From Paragorgia papillata (lineage: Eukaryota > Cnidaria > Anthozoa > Scleralcyonacea > Coralliidae): 64,000 bases of DNA. The position numbers and the translations under genes are program-made. Numbering within the stretch: position 1 is the first letter of the stretch; each line of letters starts with the position of its first letter. The stretch spans positions 62,001 to 126,000 of the forward strand of contig JAWNZC010000313.1 of the NCBI GenBank assembly GCA_035771165.1, written 5' to 3'. The notes under the pieces were generated by a model. The model had not been told where the DNA came from, searched no databases, and saw only the letters and a program-made list of their open reading frames with translations. This document shows positions 1 through 12,840 of this stretch, piece by piece.

Positions 1-3000
1 GTGTTTCGGGATAATAATTTGTGTTTTGGGATATTAATTTGTGTTTTGGAATATTAATTTGTATTTTGGGATATTAATTTGTGTTTCGGGATATTAGTTT
101 TTGTTTTGGGATATTCATTTGTGTTCTGGAATATTAATTTGTGTTTTCGTGATATTAATTTGTGTTTTGGGATATTAGTTTGTGTTTTGGGATATTCATT
201 TGTGTTTTGGAATATTAATTTGTGTTTCGTGATATTAATTTGTGTTTTGGGATATTAATTTGTGTTTTGGAATATTAATTTGTGTTTCGGCATATTAATT
301 TGTGTTTTTGGATATCAATTTGTGTTTTGGAATAATAATTTGTGTTTTGGGATATTAGTTTGTGTTTCGGGGTAATAATTTGTGTTTTGAAATATTAATT
401 TGTGTTTGGGAATATTAATTTGTGTTTTGGAATATTCATTTTTGTTTTGGGATATTAATTTGTGTTTTTGGATATCAATTTGTGTTTTGGAATAATAATT
501 TGCGTTTTGGAATATTATTTTGTGTTTCATGATATTAATTTGTGTTCTGGGCTATTAATTTGTGTTTTGGAATATTAATTTGTGTTTCGGGATATTAATT
601 TGTGTTTTGAAATATTAATTTGTGTTTGGGAATATTAATTGTATTTTGGAATATTCATTTTTGTTTTGGGATATTGATTTGTGTTTTGGGATATTAATTT
701 GTGTTTTGGGATATTAATTTGTATTTTGGGATATTAATTTGTGTTTTGGAAGATTAATTTGTGTTTTTGGATATCAATTTGTGTTTTGGAATAATAATTT
801 GTGTTTTGGGATATTAGTTTGTGTTTCGGGGTATTAATTTGTGTTTTGGAATATTAATTTATGTTTCGGGATATTAATTTGTGTTTTTGGATATTAATTT
901 GTGTTTTGGAATATTAATTTGTATTTTGGGATATTAATTTGTGTTTTTGGATATCAATTTGTGTTTTGGAATAATAATTTGTGTTTTGGGATATTAATTT
1001 GTGTTTTGGGATATTAATTTGTGTTTCGGGATATTAGTTTGTGTTTTGGGATATTCATTTGTGTTTTGGAATATTAATTTGTGTTTCGTGATATTAATTT
1101 GTATTTTGGGATATTAATTTGTGTTTTGGAATATTAATTTGTGTTTTGGGATATTAATTTGTGTTTTGGGATATTAATTTGTGTTTTGGAATATTAATTT
1201 GTGTTTTGGGATATTAATTTGTCTTTTGGAATATTAATTTATATTTCGGGATATTAATTTGTGTTTTTGGATATTAATTTGTGTTTTGGAATATTAGTTT
1301 GTATTTCGGGGTATTAATTTGTGTTTCGGGACAATAATTTGTGTTTTGGGATATTAATTTGTGTTTTGGAATATTAATTTGTGTTTTGGAATATTAGTTT
1401 GTGTTTCGGGATATTAGTTTGTGTTTTGGGATATTCATTTGTGTTTTGGAATATTAATTTGTGTTTCGTGATATTAATTTGTGTTTTGGGATATTAATTT
1501 GTGTTTTGGAATATTAATTTGTGTTTCGTGATATTAATTTGTATTTTGGGATATTAATTTGTGTTTTGGAAGATTAATTTGTGTTTCGGGATATTAATTT
1601 GTGTTTTGGAATAATAATTTGTGTTGTGGGATATTAGTTTGTGTTTTGGAATATTCATTTGTGTTTTGGAATATTGATTTGTGTTTTGGAATTTTAATTT
1701 GTGTTTTTGGATTTTAATTTGTGTTTTGGAATATTAATTTATATTTCGGGATATTAATTTGTGTTTTTGGATATTCATTTGTGTTTTGGAATATTAATTT
1801 GTGTTTCGTGATATTAATTTGTGTTTTGGGATATTAATTTGTGTTTTGGAATATTAATTTGTGTTTCGGCATATTAATTTGTGTTTTTGGATATTAATTT
1901 GTGTTTTGGAATAATAATTTGTGTTTTGGGATATTAGTTTGTGTTTCGGGGTATTAATTTGTGTTTCGGGATAATAATTTGTGTTTTGGGATATTAATTT
2001 GTGTTTTGGAATATTAATTTGTATTTTGGGATATTAATTTGTGTTTCGGGATATTAGTTTGTGTTTTGGGATATTCATTTGTGTTCTGGAATATTAATTT
2101 GTGTTTCGTGATATTAATTTGTGTTTTGGGATATTAGTTTGTGTTTTGGGATATTCATTTGTGTTTTGGAATATTAATTTGTGTTTCGTGATATTAATTT
2201 GTGTTTTGGGATATTAATTTGTGTTTTGGAATATTAATTTGTGTTTCGGCATATTAATTTGTGTTTTTGGATATCAATTTGTGTTTTGGAATAATAATTT
2301 GTGTTTTGGGATATTAGTTTGTGTTTCGGGGTAATAATTTGTGTTTTGAAATATTAATTTGTGTTTGGGAATATTAATTTGTGTTTTGGAATATTCATTT
2401 TTGTTTTGGGATATTAATTTGTGTTTTTGGATATCAATTTGTGTTTTGGAATAATAATTTGCGTTTTGGAATATTATTTTGTGTTTCATGATATTAATTT
2501 GTGTTCTGGGCTATTAATTTGTGTTTTGGAATATTAATTTGTGTTTCGGGATATTAATTTGTGTTTTGAAATATTAATTTGTGTTTGGGAATATTAATTG
2601 TATTTTGGAATATTCATTTTTGTTTTGGGATATTGATTTGTGTTTTGGGATATTAATTTGTGTTTTGGGATATTCATTTGTGTTTTGGAAGATTAATTTG
2701 TGTTTCGGGATATTAATTTGTGTTTTTGGATATTAATTTGTGTTTTGGAATAATAATTTGTGTTTTGGGATATTAGTTTGTGTTTCGGGGTATTAATTAG
2801 TGTTTTGGAATATTAATTTATGTTTCGGGATATTAATTTGTGTTTTTGGATATTAATTTGTGTTTTGGAATATTAATTTGTGTTTCGGGATATTAATTTG
2901 TGTTTTTGGTTATCAATTTGTGTTTTGGAATAATAATTTGTGTTTTGGAATATTATTTTGTGTTTCGTGATATTAATTTGTGTTTCGGGATATTAGTTTG

Positions 3001-5260
3001 TGTTTTGGGATATTCATTTGTGTTTTGGAATATTAATTTGTGTTTCGTGATATTAATTTGTATTTTGGGATATTAATTTGTGTTTTGGAAGATTAATTTG
3101 TGTTTCGGGATATTAATTTGTGTTTTTGGATATTAATTTGTGTTTTCGAATATTAATTTGTGTTTTGGGATATTAATTTGTCTTTTGGAATATTAATTTA
3201 TATTTCGGGATATTAATTTGTGTTTTTGGATATTTATTTGTGTTTTGGAATATTAGTTTGTATTTCGGGGTATTAATTTGTGTTTCGGGACAATAATTTG
3301 TGTTTTGGGATATTAATTTGTGTTTTGGAATATTAATTTGTGTTTTGGAATATTAGTTTGTGTTTCGGGATATTAGTTTGTGTTTTGGGATATTCATTTG
3401 TGTTTTGGAATATTAATTTGTGTTTCGTGATATTAATTTGTGTTTTGGGATATTAATTTGTGTTTTGGAATATTAATTTGTGTTTCGGCATATTAATTTG
3501 TGTTTTTGGATATTAATTTGTGTTTTGGAATAATAATTTGTGTTTTGGGATATTAGTTTGTGTTTCGGGGTATTAATTTGTGTTTCGGGATAATAATTTG
3601 TGTTTTGGGATATTAATTTGTGTTTTGGAATATTAATTTGTATTTTGGGATATTAATTTGTGTTTCGGGATATTAGTTTGTGTTTTGGGATATTCATTTG
3701 TGTTCTGGAATATTAATTTGTGTTTCGTGATATTAATTTGTGTTTTGGGATATTAATTTGTGTTTTGGAATATTAATTTGTGTTTCGGCATATTAATTTG
3801 TGTTTTTGGATATTAATTTGTGTTTTGGAATAATAATTTGTGTTTTGGGATATTAGTTTGTGTTTCGGGGTATTAATTTGTGTTTCGGGATAATAATTTG
3901 TGTTTTGGGATATTAATTTGTGTTTTGGAATATTAATTTGTATTTCGGGATATTAATTTGTGTTTCGGGATATTAGTTTGTGTTTTGGGATATTCATTTG
4001 TGTTCTGGAATATTAATTTGTGTTTCGTGATATTAATTTGTGTTTTGGGATATTAGTTTGTGTTTTGGGATATTCATTTGTGTTTTGGAATATTAATTTG
4101 TGTTTCGTGATATTAATTTGTGTTTTGGGATATTAATTTGTGTTTTGGAATATTAATTTGTGTTTCGGCATATTAATTTGTGTTTTTGGATATCAATTTG
4201 TGTTTTGGAATAATAATTTGTGTTTTGGGATATTAGTTTGTGTTTCGGGGTAATAATTTGTGTTTTGAAATATTAATTTGTGTTTGGGAATATTAATTTG
4301 TGTTTTGGAATATTCATTTTTGTTTTGGGATATTAATTTGTGTTTTTGGATATCAATTTGTGTTTTGGAATAATAATTTGCGTTTTGGAATATTATTTTG
4401 TGTTTCATGATATTAATTTGTGTTCTGGGCTATTAATTTGTGTTTTGGAATATTAATTTGTGTTTCGGGATATTAATTTGTGTTTTGAAATATTAATTTG
4501 TGTTTGGGAATATTAATTGTATTTTGGAATATTCATTTTTGTTTTGGGATATTGATTTGTGTTTTGGGATATTAATTTGTGTTTTGGGATATTCATTTGT
4601 GTTTTGGAAGATTAATTTGTGTTTCGGGATATTAATTTGTGTTTTTGGATATTAATTTGTGTTTTGGAATAATAATTTGTGTTTTGGGATATTAGTTTGT
4701 GTTTCGGGGTATTAATTAGTGTTTTGGAATATTAATTTATGTTTCGGGATATTAATTTGTGTTTTTGGATATTAATTTGTGTTTTGGAATGTTAATTTGT
4801 GTTTCGGGATATTAATTTGTGTTTTTGGTTATCAATTTGTGTTTTGGAATAATAATTTGTGTTTTGGAATATTATTTTGTGTTTCGTGATATTAATTTGT
4901 GTTTCGGGATATTAGTTTGTGTTTTGGGATATTCATTTGTGTTTTGGAATATTAATTTGTGTTTCGTGATATTAATTTGTATTTTGGGATATTAATTTGT
5001 GTTTTGGAAGATTAATTTGTGTTTCGGGATATTAATTTGTGTTTTTGGATATTAATTTGTGTTTTCGAATATTAATTTGTGTTTTGGGATATTAATTTGT
5101 CTTTTGGAATATTAATTTATATTTCGGGATATTAATTTGTGTTTTTGGATATTTATTTGTGTTTTGGAATATTAGTTTGTATTTCGGGGTATTAATTTGT
5201 GTTTCGGGACAATAATTTGTGTTTTGGGATATTAATTTGTGTTTTGGAATATTAATTTGT
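1..5260. repeat. Higher-order repeat family A of the satellite
   Basis: The same ordered series of unit variants recurs at offsets of 1959 bp and then 1919 bp. For example, identical landmark stretches begin near 315, 2274 and 4193. That gives about 2.7 copies, the first cut by the window edge and the last diverging near 5260. The 40-bp length difference equals two 20-bp units. A ~300-bp sub-duplication is visible inside (3580-3880 against 3880-4180). This shows homogenisation of blocks of ~96-98 monomers rather than of single monomers. Confidence 0.9.
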
Positions 5261-5280
5261 ATTTCGTAATATTAATTTGT

Positions 5281-8200
5281 GTTTTGGGATATTAATTTGT
5301 GTTTTGGAAGATTAATTTGTGTTTCGGGATATTAATTTGTGTTTTTGGAAATTAATTTGCATTTTGGGATATTAATTTGTGTTTCGGGATATTAGTTTGT
5401 GTTTTGGGATATACATTTGTGTTTTGGAATATTAATTTGTGTTTCGTGATATTAATTTGTATTTCTGGATATTAATTTGTGTTTTGGAAGATTAATTTGT
5501 GTTTCGGGATATTAATTTGTGTTTTGGAATAATAATTTGTGTTGTGGGATATTAGTTTGTGTTTTGGAATATTCATTTGTGTTTTGGAATATTAATTTAT
5601 ATTTCGGGATATTAATTTGTGTTTTTGGATATTAATTTGTGTTTTGGAATATTAGTTTGTGTTTCGGGGTATTAATTTGTGTTTCGGGATAATAATTTGT
5701 GTTTGGGGATATTAATTTGTGTTTTGGAATATTAATTTGTATTTTGGGATATTAATTTGTGTTTCGGGATATTAGTTTGTGTTTTCGGATATTCATTTGT
5801 GTTTTGGAATATTAATTTGTGTTTCGCGATATTAATTTGTGTTTTTGCATATTAATTTCTGTTTTGGAATAATAATTTGTGTTTTGGGATATTAGTTTGT
5901 GTTTCGGGGTATTAATTTGTGTTTTGGAATATTAATTTGTGTTTTGGAATATTAATTTGTGTTATGGGATATTGATTTGTGTTTCGGGATATTAATTTGT
6001 GTTTTGGAATATTAATTTATGTTTCGGGATATTAATTTGTGTTTTTGGATATTAATTTGTGTTTTGGAATATTAATTTGTGTTTTGCAATATTCATTTGT
6101 GTTTTGGGATATTGATTTGTGTTTTGGAATATTAATTTGTGTTTTGGGATATTAATTTGTGTTTTTGGTATTAATTTGTGTTTTGGAATATTAGTTTGTG
6201 TTTTTGAAAATTGATTTGTGTTTTGGAGTATTAATTTGTGTTTTGGGATATTAATTTGTGTTTTGGAATAATAATTTGTGTTTTGGGATATTAGTTTGTG
6301 TTTTGGAATATTCATTTGTGTTTTGGAATATTGATTTGTGTTTTGGAATTTTAATTTGTGTTTTGGGATATTAATTTGTGTTTTGGAATATTAATTTATA
6401 TTTCGGGATATTAATTTGTGTTTTTGGATATTAATTTGTGTTTTGGAATATTAGTTTGTGTTTCGGGGTATTAATTTGTGTTTCGGGATAATAATTTGTG
6501 TTTTGGGATATTAATTTGTGTTTTAGAATATTAATTTGTATTTTGGGATATTAATTTGTGTTTCGGGATATTAATTTGTGTTTTGGGATATTCATTTGTG
6601 TTTTGGAATATTAATTTGTGTTCGGTATAATAATTTGTGTTTTTGGACATTAATTTGTATTTTGGAATATTAATTTGTGATTTGGGATATTAATTTGTGT
6701 TTCGGGATATTAGTTTGCGTTTTGGGATATTAATTTGTGTTTTGGGGTATTAATTTGTGTTTTGGAATATTAATTTGTGTTTCGGGGTATTAATTTGTGT
6801 TTTGGAATATTAATTTGTGTTTTGGAAAATTGATTTGTGTTTTGGAGTATTAATTTGTGTTTCAGGACATTAGTTTGTGTTTTGGGATATTAATTTGTGT
6901 TTAGGAATATTAATTTGTTTTTCGGGATATTAATTTGTGTTTTGGGATATTAATTTGTGTTTCGGGATATTAATTTGTGTTTTGGGATATTTATTTGTGT
7001 TTTGGAATATTCATTTGTGTTTTGATATATTAATTTGTGTTTTGGAATATTAATTTGTGTTTTGGGATATTAATTTGTGTTTTGGAAGATTAATTTGTGT
7101 TTCGGGATATTAATTTGTGTTTTTGGAAATTAATTTGCATTTTGGGATATTAATTTGTGTTTCGGGATATTAGTTTGTGTTTTGGGATATACATTTGTGT
7201 TTTGGAATATTAATTTGTGTTTCGTGATATTAATTTGTATTTCTGGATATTAATTTGTGTTTTGGAAGATTAATTTGTGTTTCGGGATATTAATTTGTGT
7301 TTTGGAATAATAATTTGTGTTGTGGGATATTAGTTTGTGTTTTGGAATATTCATTTGTGTTTTGGAATATTAATTTATATTTCGGGATATTAATTTGTGT
7401 TTTTGGATATTAATTTGTGTTTTGGAATATTAGTTTGTGTTTCGGGGTATTAATTTGTGTTTCGGGATAATAATTTGTGTTTGGGGATATTAATTTGTGT
7501 TTTGGAATATTAATTTGTATTTTGGGATATTAATTTGTGTTTCGGGATATTAGTTTGTGTTTTCGGATATTCATTTGTGTTTTGGAATATTAATTTGTGT
7601 TTCGCGATATTAATTTGTGTTTTTGCATATTAATTTCTGTTTTGGAATAATAATTTGTGTTTTGGGATATTAGTTTGTGTTTCGGGGTATTAATTTGTGT
7701 TTTGGAATATTAATTTGTGTTTTGGAATATTAATTTGTGTTATGGGATATTGATTTGTGTTTCGGGATATTAATTTGTGTTTTGGAATATTAATTTATGT
7801 TTCGGGATATTAATTTGTGTTTTTGGATATTAATTTGTGTTTTGGAATATTAATTTGTGTTTTGCAATATTCATTTGTGTTTTGGGATATTGATTTGTGT
7901 TTTGGAATATTAATTTGTGTTTTGGGATATTAATTTGTGTTTTTGGTATTAATTTGTGTTTTGGAATATTAGTTTGTGTTTTTGAAAATTGATTTGTGTT
8001 TTGGAGTATTAATTTGTGTTTTGGGATATTAATTTGTGTTTTGGAATAATAATTTGTGTTTTGGGATATTAGTTTGTGTTTTGGAATATTCATTTGTGTT
8101 TTGGAATATTGATTTGTGTTTTGGAATTTTAAATTTGTGTTTTGGGATATTAATTTGTCTTTTGGAATATTAATTTATATTTCGGGATATTAATTTGTGT

Positions 8201-10615
8201 TTTTGGATATTAATTTGTGTTTTGGAATATTAGTTTGTGTTTCGGGGTATTAATTTGTGTTTCGGGATATTAATTTGTGTTTTGGGATATTAATTTGTGT
8301 TTTGGAATATTAATTTGCATTTTGGGATATTAATTTGTGTTTCGGGATATTAGTTTGTGTTTTGGGATATTCATTTGTGTTTTGGAATATTAATTTGTGT
8401 TCGGTATAATAATTTGTGTTTTTGGACATTAATTTGTATTTTGGAATATTAATTTGTGATTTGGGATATTAATTTGTGTTTCGGGATATTAGTTTGCGTT
8501 TTGGGATATTAATTTGTGTTTTGGGGTATTAATTTGTGTTTTGGAATATTAATTTGTGTTTCGGGGTATTAATTTGTGTTTTGGAATATTAATTTGTGTT
8601 TTGGAAAATTGATTTGTGTTTTGGAGTATTAATTTGTGTTTCAGGACATTAGTTTGTGTTTTGGGATATTAATTTGTGTTTAGGAATATTAATTTGTTTT
8701 TCGGGATATTAATTTGTGTTTTGGGATATTAATTTGTGTTTCGGGATATTAATTTGTGTTTTGGGATATTTATTTGTGTTTTGGAATATTCATTTGTGTT
8801 TTGATATATTAATTTGTGTTTTGGAATATTAATTTGTGTTTTGGGATATTAATTTGTGTTTTGGAAGATTAATTTGTGTTTCGGGATATTAATTTGTGTT
8901 TTTGGAAATTAATTTGCATTTTGGGATATTAATTTGTGTTTCGGGATATTAGTTTGTGTTTTGGGATATACATTTGTGTTTTGGAATATTAATTTGTGTT
9001 TCGTGATATTAATTTGTATTTCTGGATATTAATTTGTGTTTTGGAAGATTAATTTGTGTTTCGGGATATTAATTTGTGTTTTGGAATAATAATTTGTGTT
9101 GTGGGATATTAGTTTGTGTTTTGGAATATTCATTTGTGTTTTGGAATATTAATTTATATTTCGGGATATTAATTTGTGTTTTTGGATATTAATTTGTGTT
9201 TTGGAATATTAGTTTGTGTTTCGGGGTATTAATTTGTGTTTCGGGATAATAATTTGTGTTTGGGGATATTAATTTGTGTTTTGGAATATTAATTTGTATT
9301 TTGGGATATTAATTTGTGTTTCGGGATATTAGTTTGTGTTTTCGGATATTCATTTGTGTTTTGGAATATTAATTTGTGTTTCGCGATATTAATTTGTGTT
9401 TTTGCATATTAATTTCTGTTTTGGAATAATAATTTGTGTTTTGGGATATTAGTTTGTGTTTCGGGGTATTAATTTGTGTTTTGGAATATTAATTTGTGTT
9501 TTGGAATATTAATTTGTGTTATGGGATATTGATTTGTGTTTCGGGATATTAATTTGTGTTTTGGAATATTAATTTATGTTTCGGGATATTAATTTGTGTT
9601 TTTGGATATTAATTTGTGTTTTGGAATATTAATTTGTGTTTTGCAATATTCATTTGTGTTTTGGGATATTGATTTGTGTTTTGGAATATTAATTTGTGTT
9701 TTGGGATATTAATTTGTGTTTTTGGTATTAATTTGTGTTTTGGAATATTAGTTTGTGTTTTTGAAAATTGATTTGTGTTTTGGAGTATTAATTTGTGTTT
9801 TGGGATATTAATTTGTGTTTTGGAATAATAATTTGTGTTTTGGGATATTAGTTTGTGTTTTGGAATATTCATTTGTGTTTTGGAATATTGATTTGTGTTT
9901 TGGAATTTTAATTTGTGTTTTGGGATATTAATTTGTGTTTTGGAATATTAATTTATATTTCGGGATATTAATTTGTGTTTTTGGATATTAATTTGTGTTT
10001 TGGAATATTAGTTTGTGTTTCGGGGTATTAATTTGTGTTTCGGGATAATAATTTGTGTTTTGGGATATTAATTTGTGTTTTATAATATTAATTTGTATTT
10101 TGGGATATTAATTTGTGTTTCGGGATATTAATTTGTGTTTTGGGATATTCATTTGTGTTTTGGAATATTAATTTGTGTTCGGTATAATAATTTGTGTTTT
10201 TGGATATTAATTTGTATTTTGGAATATTAATTTGTGATTTGGGATATTAATTTGTGTTTCGGGATATTAGTTTGCGTTTTGGGATATTAATTTGTGTTTT
10301 GGGGTATTAATTTGTGTTTTGGAATATTAATTTGTGTTTCGGGGTATTAATTTGTGTTTTGGAATATTAATTTGTGTTTTGGAAAATTGATTTGTGTTTT
10401 GGAGTATTAATTTGTGTTTCAGGACATTAGTTTGTGTTTTGGGATATTAATTTGTGTTTAGGAATATTAATTTGTTTTTCGGGATATTAATTTGTGTTTT
10501 GGGATATTAATTTGTGTTTCGGGATATTAATTTGTGTTTTGGGATATTTATTTGTGTTTTGGAATATTCATTTGTGTTTTGATATATTAATTTGTGTTTT
10601 GGAATATTAATTTGT
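5281..10615. repeat. Higher-order repeat family B of the satellite
   Basis: Three almost identical consecutive blocks of ~1778-1779 bp occupy about 5281-7058, 7059-8837 and 8838-10615. Landmarks that mark each copy include the rare variants GGAAGATT, GGAAATTAATTTGC and TTCGGTATAATAATT. A single inserted A near 8132 distinguishes the second copy. Family B uses the same monomer as family A but a different order of variants, so it arose by a separate amplification. Confidence 0.9.
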
Positions 10616-11555
10616 GTTTTGGGATATTGATTTGTGTTTTGGGATATTAATTTGTGTTTTGGGATATTGGTTTGTGTTTTGGGATATTAATTTGTGTTTT
10701 GGAATATTAATTTGTGTTCGGTATATTAATTTTTGTTTTGTAATATTAATTTTTGTTTTGGAAAATTGATTTGTGTTTTGGAGTATTAATTTGTGTTTCG
10801 GGATATTAGCTTGTGTTTTGGGATATTAATTTGTGTTTTGGAATATTAATTTGTGTTTCGGGATATTAATTTGTGTTTTTGGATATTAATTTGTATTTTG
10901 GAATATTAATTTGTGTTTTGGGATATTAATTTGTGTTTCGGGATATTAGTTTGCGTTTTGGGATATTAATTTGTGTTTTGGGGTTTTAATTTGTGTTTTG
11001 GAATATTAATTTGTGTTTTGATAAAATTGATTTGTGTTTTGGAGTATTAATTTGTGTTTCAGGACATTAGTTTGTGTTTTGGGATATTAATTTGTGTTTT
11101 GGAATATTAATTTGTGCTTCGGGGTATTAATTTGTGTTTTGGAATATTAATTTGTGTTTTGGAAAATTGATTTGTGTTTTGGAGTATTAATTTGTGTTTC
11201 AGGACATTAGTTTGTGTTTTGGGATATTAATTTGTGTTTAGGAATATTAATTTGTTTTTCGGGATATTAATTTGTGTTTTGGGACATTAATTTGTGTTTC
11301 GGGATATTAGTTTGTGTTTTGGGATATTTATTTGTGTTTTGGAATATTAATTTGAGTTTCGGGATATTAATTTGTGTTTTGGGATATTAATTTGTGTTTC
11401 GGGATATTAATTTGTGTTTTGGAATATTAATTTGTGTTATGGGATATTCATTTGTGTTTTGGAATATTAATTTGTGTTTTGGAATATTAATTTGTGTTTT
11501 GGGATATTGATTTGTGTTTCGGGATATTAATTTGTGTTTTGGAATTTTAATTTGT
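10616..11555. repeat. Divergent monomeric edge of the satellite
   Basis: After the third family B block the 20-bp units continue without clear higher-order periodicity up to the junction with unique DNA. Variants such as TTTTGTAATATT, GATAAAATTG and GAGTTTCGGG appear only here. Decayed monomers at the edge of homogenised blocks are a known pattern in satellite arrays. Confidence 0.75.
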
Positions 11556-12178
11556 GTTTTTCTGGGCCACCGTAGTTATACACATTCATGTAGTCCTACT
11601 CTTAAGTAAATGATGAAAACTTGATTACTTAGGCTACCTGTGGCAGGCCAAGTCTAGGTTTCTGTTAGTTTTGTTTTTCTTATTCTTTTACATTTTTGCA
11701 CTTTTTAATTCCACTACAATTCATGCTTTCGGTGAGTTGTTAGCCATGAGATGGAGTGATGCCGTGAGACATTTAATAACTTATTTGGTCCTTTCGCTTT
11801 TGCATCTTCCTGCACGCTGTTGGTAGATTTCGAAAGTGACTGACTGATTTTGTAGGTTAACAGTTATGTGGCTATGATAGGAACTCTATAAATAGAGTTC
11901 CTACAATGCATTTCCTCGAGAACTACATGCAATCTTTACCAAATGCAGTTTTGTTTCGTTCTATTTTTGGCCAGTGTTTTTTCGCTATTAGAAGTATATT
12001 CTTCCAAAATTATTTTACTAAAGACAAACATCTAATCTGGTGATTTGCGCGGTTCTGGCAAGAAACAAAAGTTTCAGTTCATCCAGTTAAACGGCATCTA
12101 GTTTACGCGTCTGTTAATTCCTTCAGTATTGTTTACCGTTTGTATGTTTTGTAAAAATTCAAATCAATATTATTTTAA

Positions 12179-12274
12179 CATAGATAAGTTTTGTGGAAAC
12201 ACCACGTAAAATATTTATTAGCAAATAAATATTTTACATGGTGTTTCCTCAAAACTTATCTATATTATCCCCAT
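12179..12274. repeat. Foldback element, short-centre member of a family
   Basis: A near-perfect palindrome: the left arm reads ATAGATAAGTTTTGTGGAAA and continues through ACACCACGTAAAATATTTAT, and the right arm is its reverse complement, with a loop of only a few bases (TTAGC). The arms are ~42 bp. The core of the arm (GGAAACACCAC, AAAATATTTATT) is shared with the longer foldback at 53986-54109, so the two are copies of one MITE-like family. Family-level classification is not possible here. Confidence 0.8.
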
Positions 12275-12679
12275 GAAATCTTTCAAATCATTAAATATTA
12301 TTTTGATGAACATGTTTTATTAATTGATTGACTGAACTGTTGGACGTCTTTGCTAAGGGTAGATGACAGCACGTATACCTGACAAACAGCAAAACTGAAT
12401 ACGGCTGACAAACTGAAAAACTGAAATACTAAATAAACAATACGGCTGAGAATTTAATTTCTTTTATCTAATGCATTTCTTCATAATATTACATTTAGTT
12501 TTTGTGCGACTAGTATTTAGTATGCACTATTAAAATATTGACATGACTAAAAATACTTCTAGTAATATCTAGACTAAACTCTAATCTGACACAAATTAAT
12601 ATTTTTGTGCGGACTATTTTGCCGGGGGAAAAAATACTCAAAAAAGCGTTACAAGTACCTTTGACGCTTATTTCATATT

Positions 12680-12840
12680 GCTGCGTCATTTATGAAGTGA
12701 CGTTCATCTTATAAAAGGACTTGTGTTACAGCAGGCACAACTTAGTTGATGTTGTACACGGACACTTTGTAGTTCGATCTTTCGGACATTGCCAAAATAC
12801 ATTGCAGCAAGAAAAGAAATTTATCAAAGCATTTTCAGGT
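12680..12840 (+). promoter_or_regulatory. Candidate TATA promoter with a 5' exon
   Basis: TGCGTCA at 12682 and TGACGTTCA near 12698 resemble CRE/AP-1 type sites. They are followed by TATAAAAGG at 12710. About 30 bases downstream is a plausible start region, and a ~100-base stretch then ends in CAG followed by GTAAAAT at 12839, which could be a splice donor. No downstream coding exon was recognised, so this could equally be a fortuitous match in AT-rich DNA. Confidence 0.3.

Larger units (their letters stand above)
1..11555. repeat. Giant 20-bp tandem satellite array
   Basis: The first 11.5 kb is an uninterrupted array of a ~20-bp unit close to AATTTGTGTTTTGGGATATT. Variants recur as GGG/GGA/CGG/CGT in the centre and ATTAATT/ATTAGTT/ATTCATT/AATAATT at the end. 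The plus strand is almost free of C, so strand composition is extremely skewed (G+T on plus, C+A on minus). The array is open at the left edge and stops at the start of unique sequence near 11555. Occasional 19- or 21-bp units shift the phase. The 20-bp length is close to two helical turns. The minus-strand open frames (K/N/Q/I-rich, period 20 residues) are by-products of the repeat, not genes. Confidence 0.98.

Noticed and set aside
315..9872. Minus-strand ORFs of 71 and 87 codons repeated six times in the satellite
   Set aside because: They are translations of the 20-bp repeat (period 20 residues), appear only where variants remove the TAA, and recur at the higher-order period. Not proteins.
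1..11555. TTTTGGG motifs resembling ciliate telomere repeats, and regular spacing resembling a CRISPR array
   Set aside because: The unit is 20 bp with no spacers, and the G runs are too far apart for a telomere repeat. It is a satellite.
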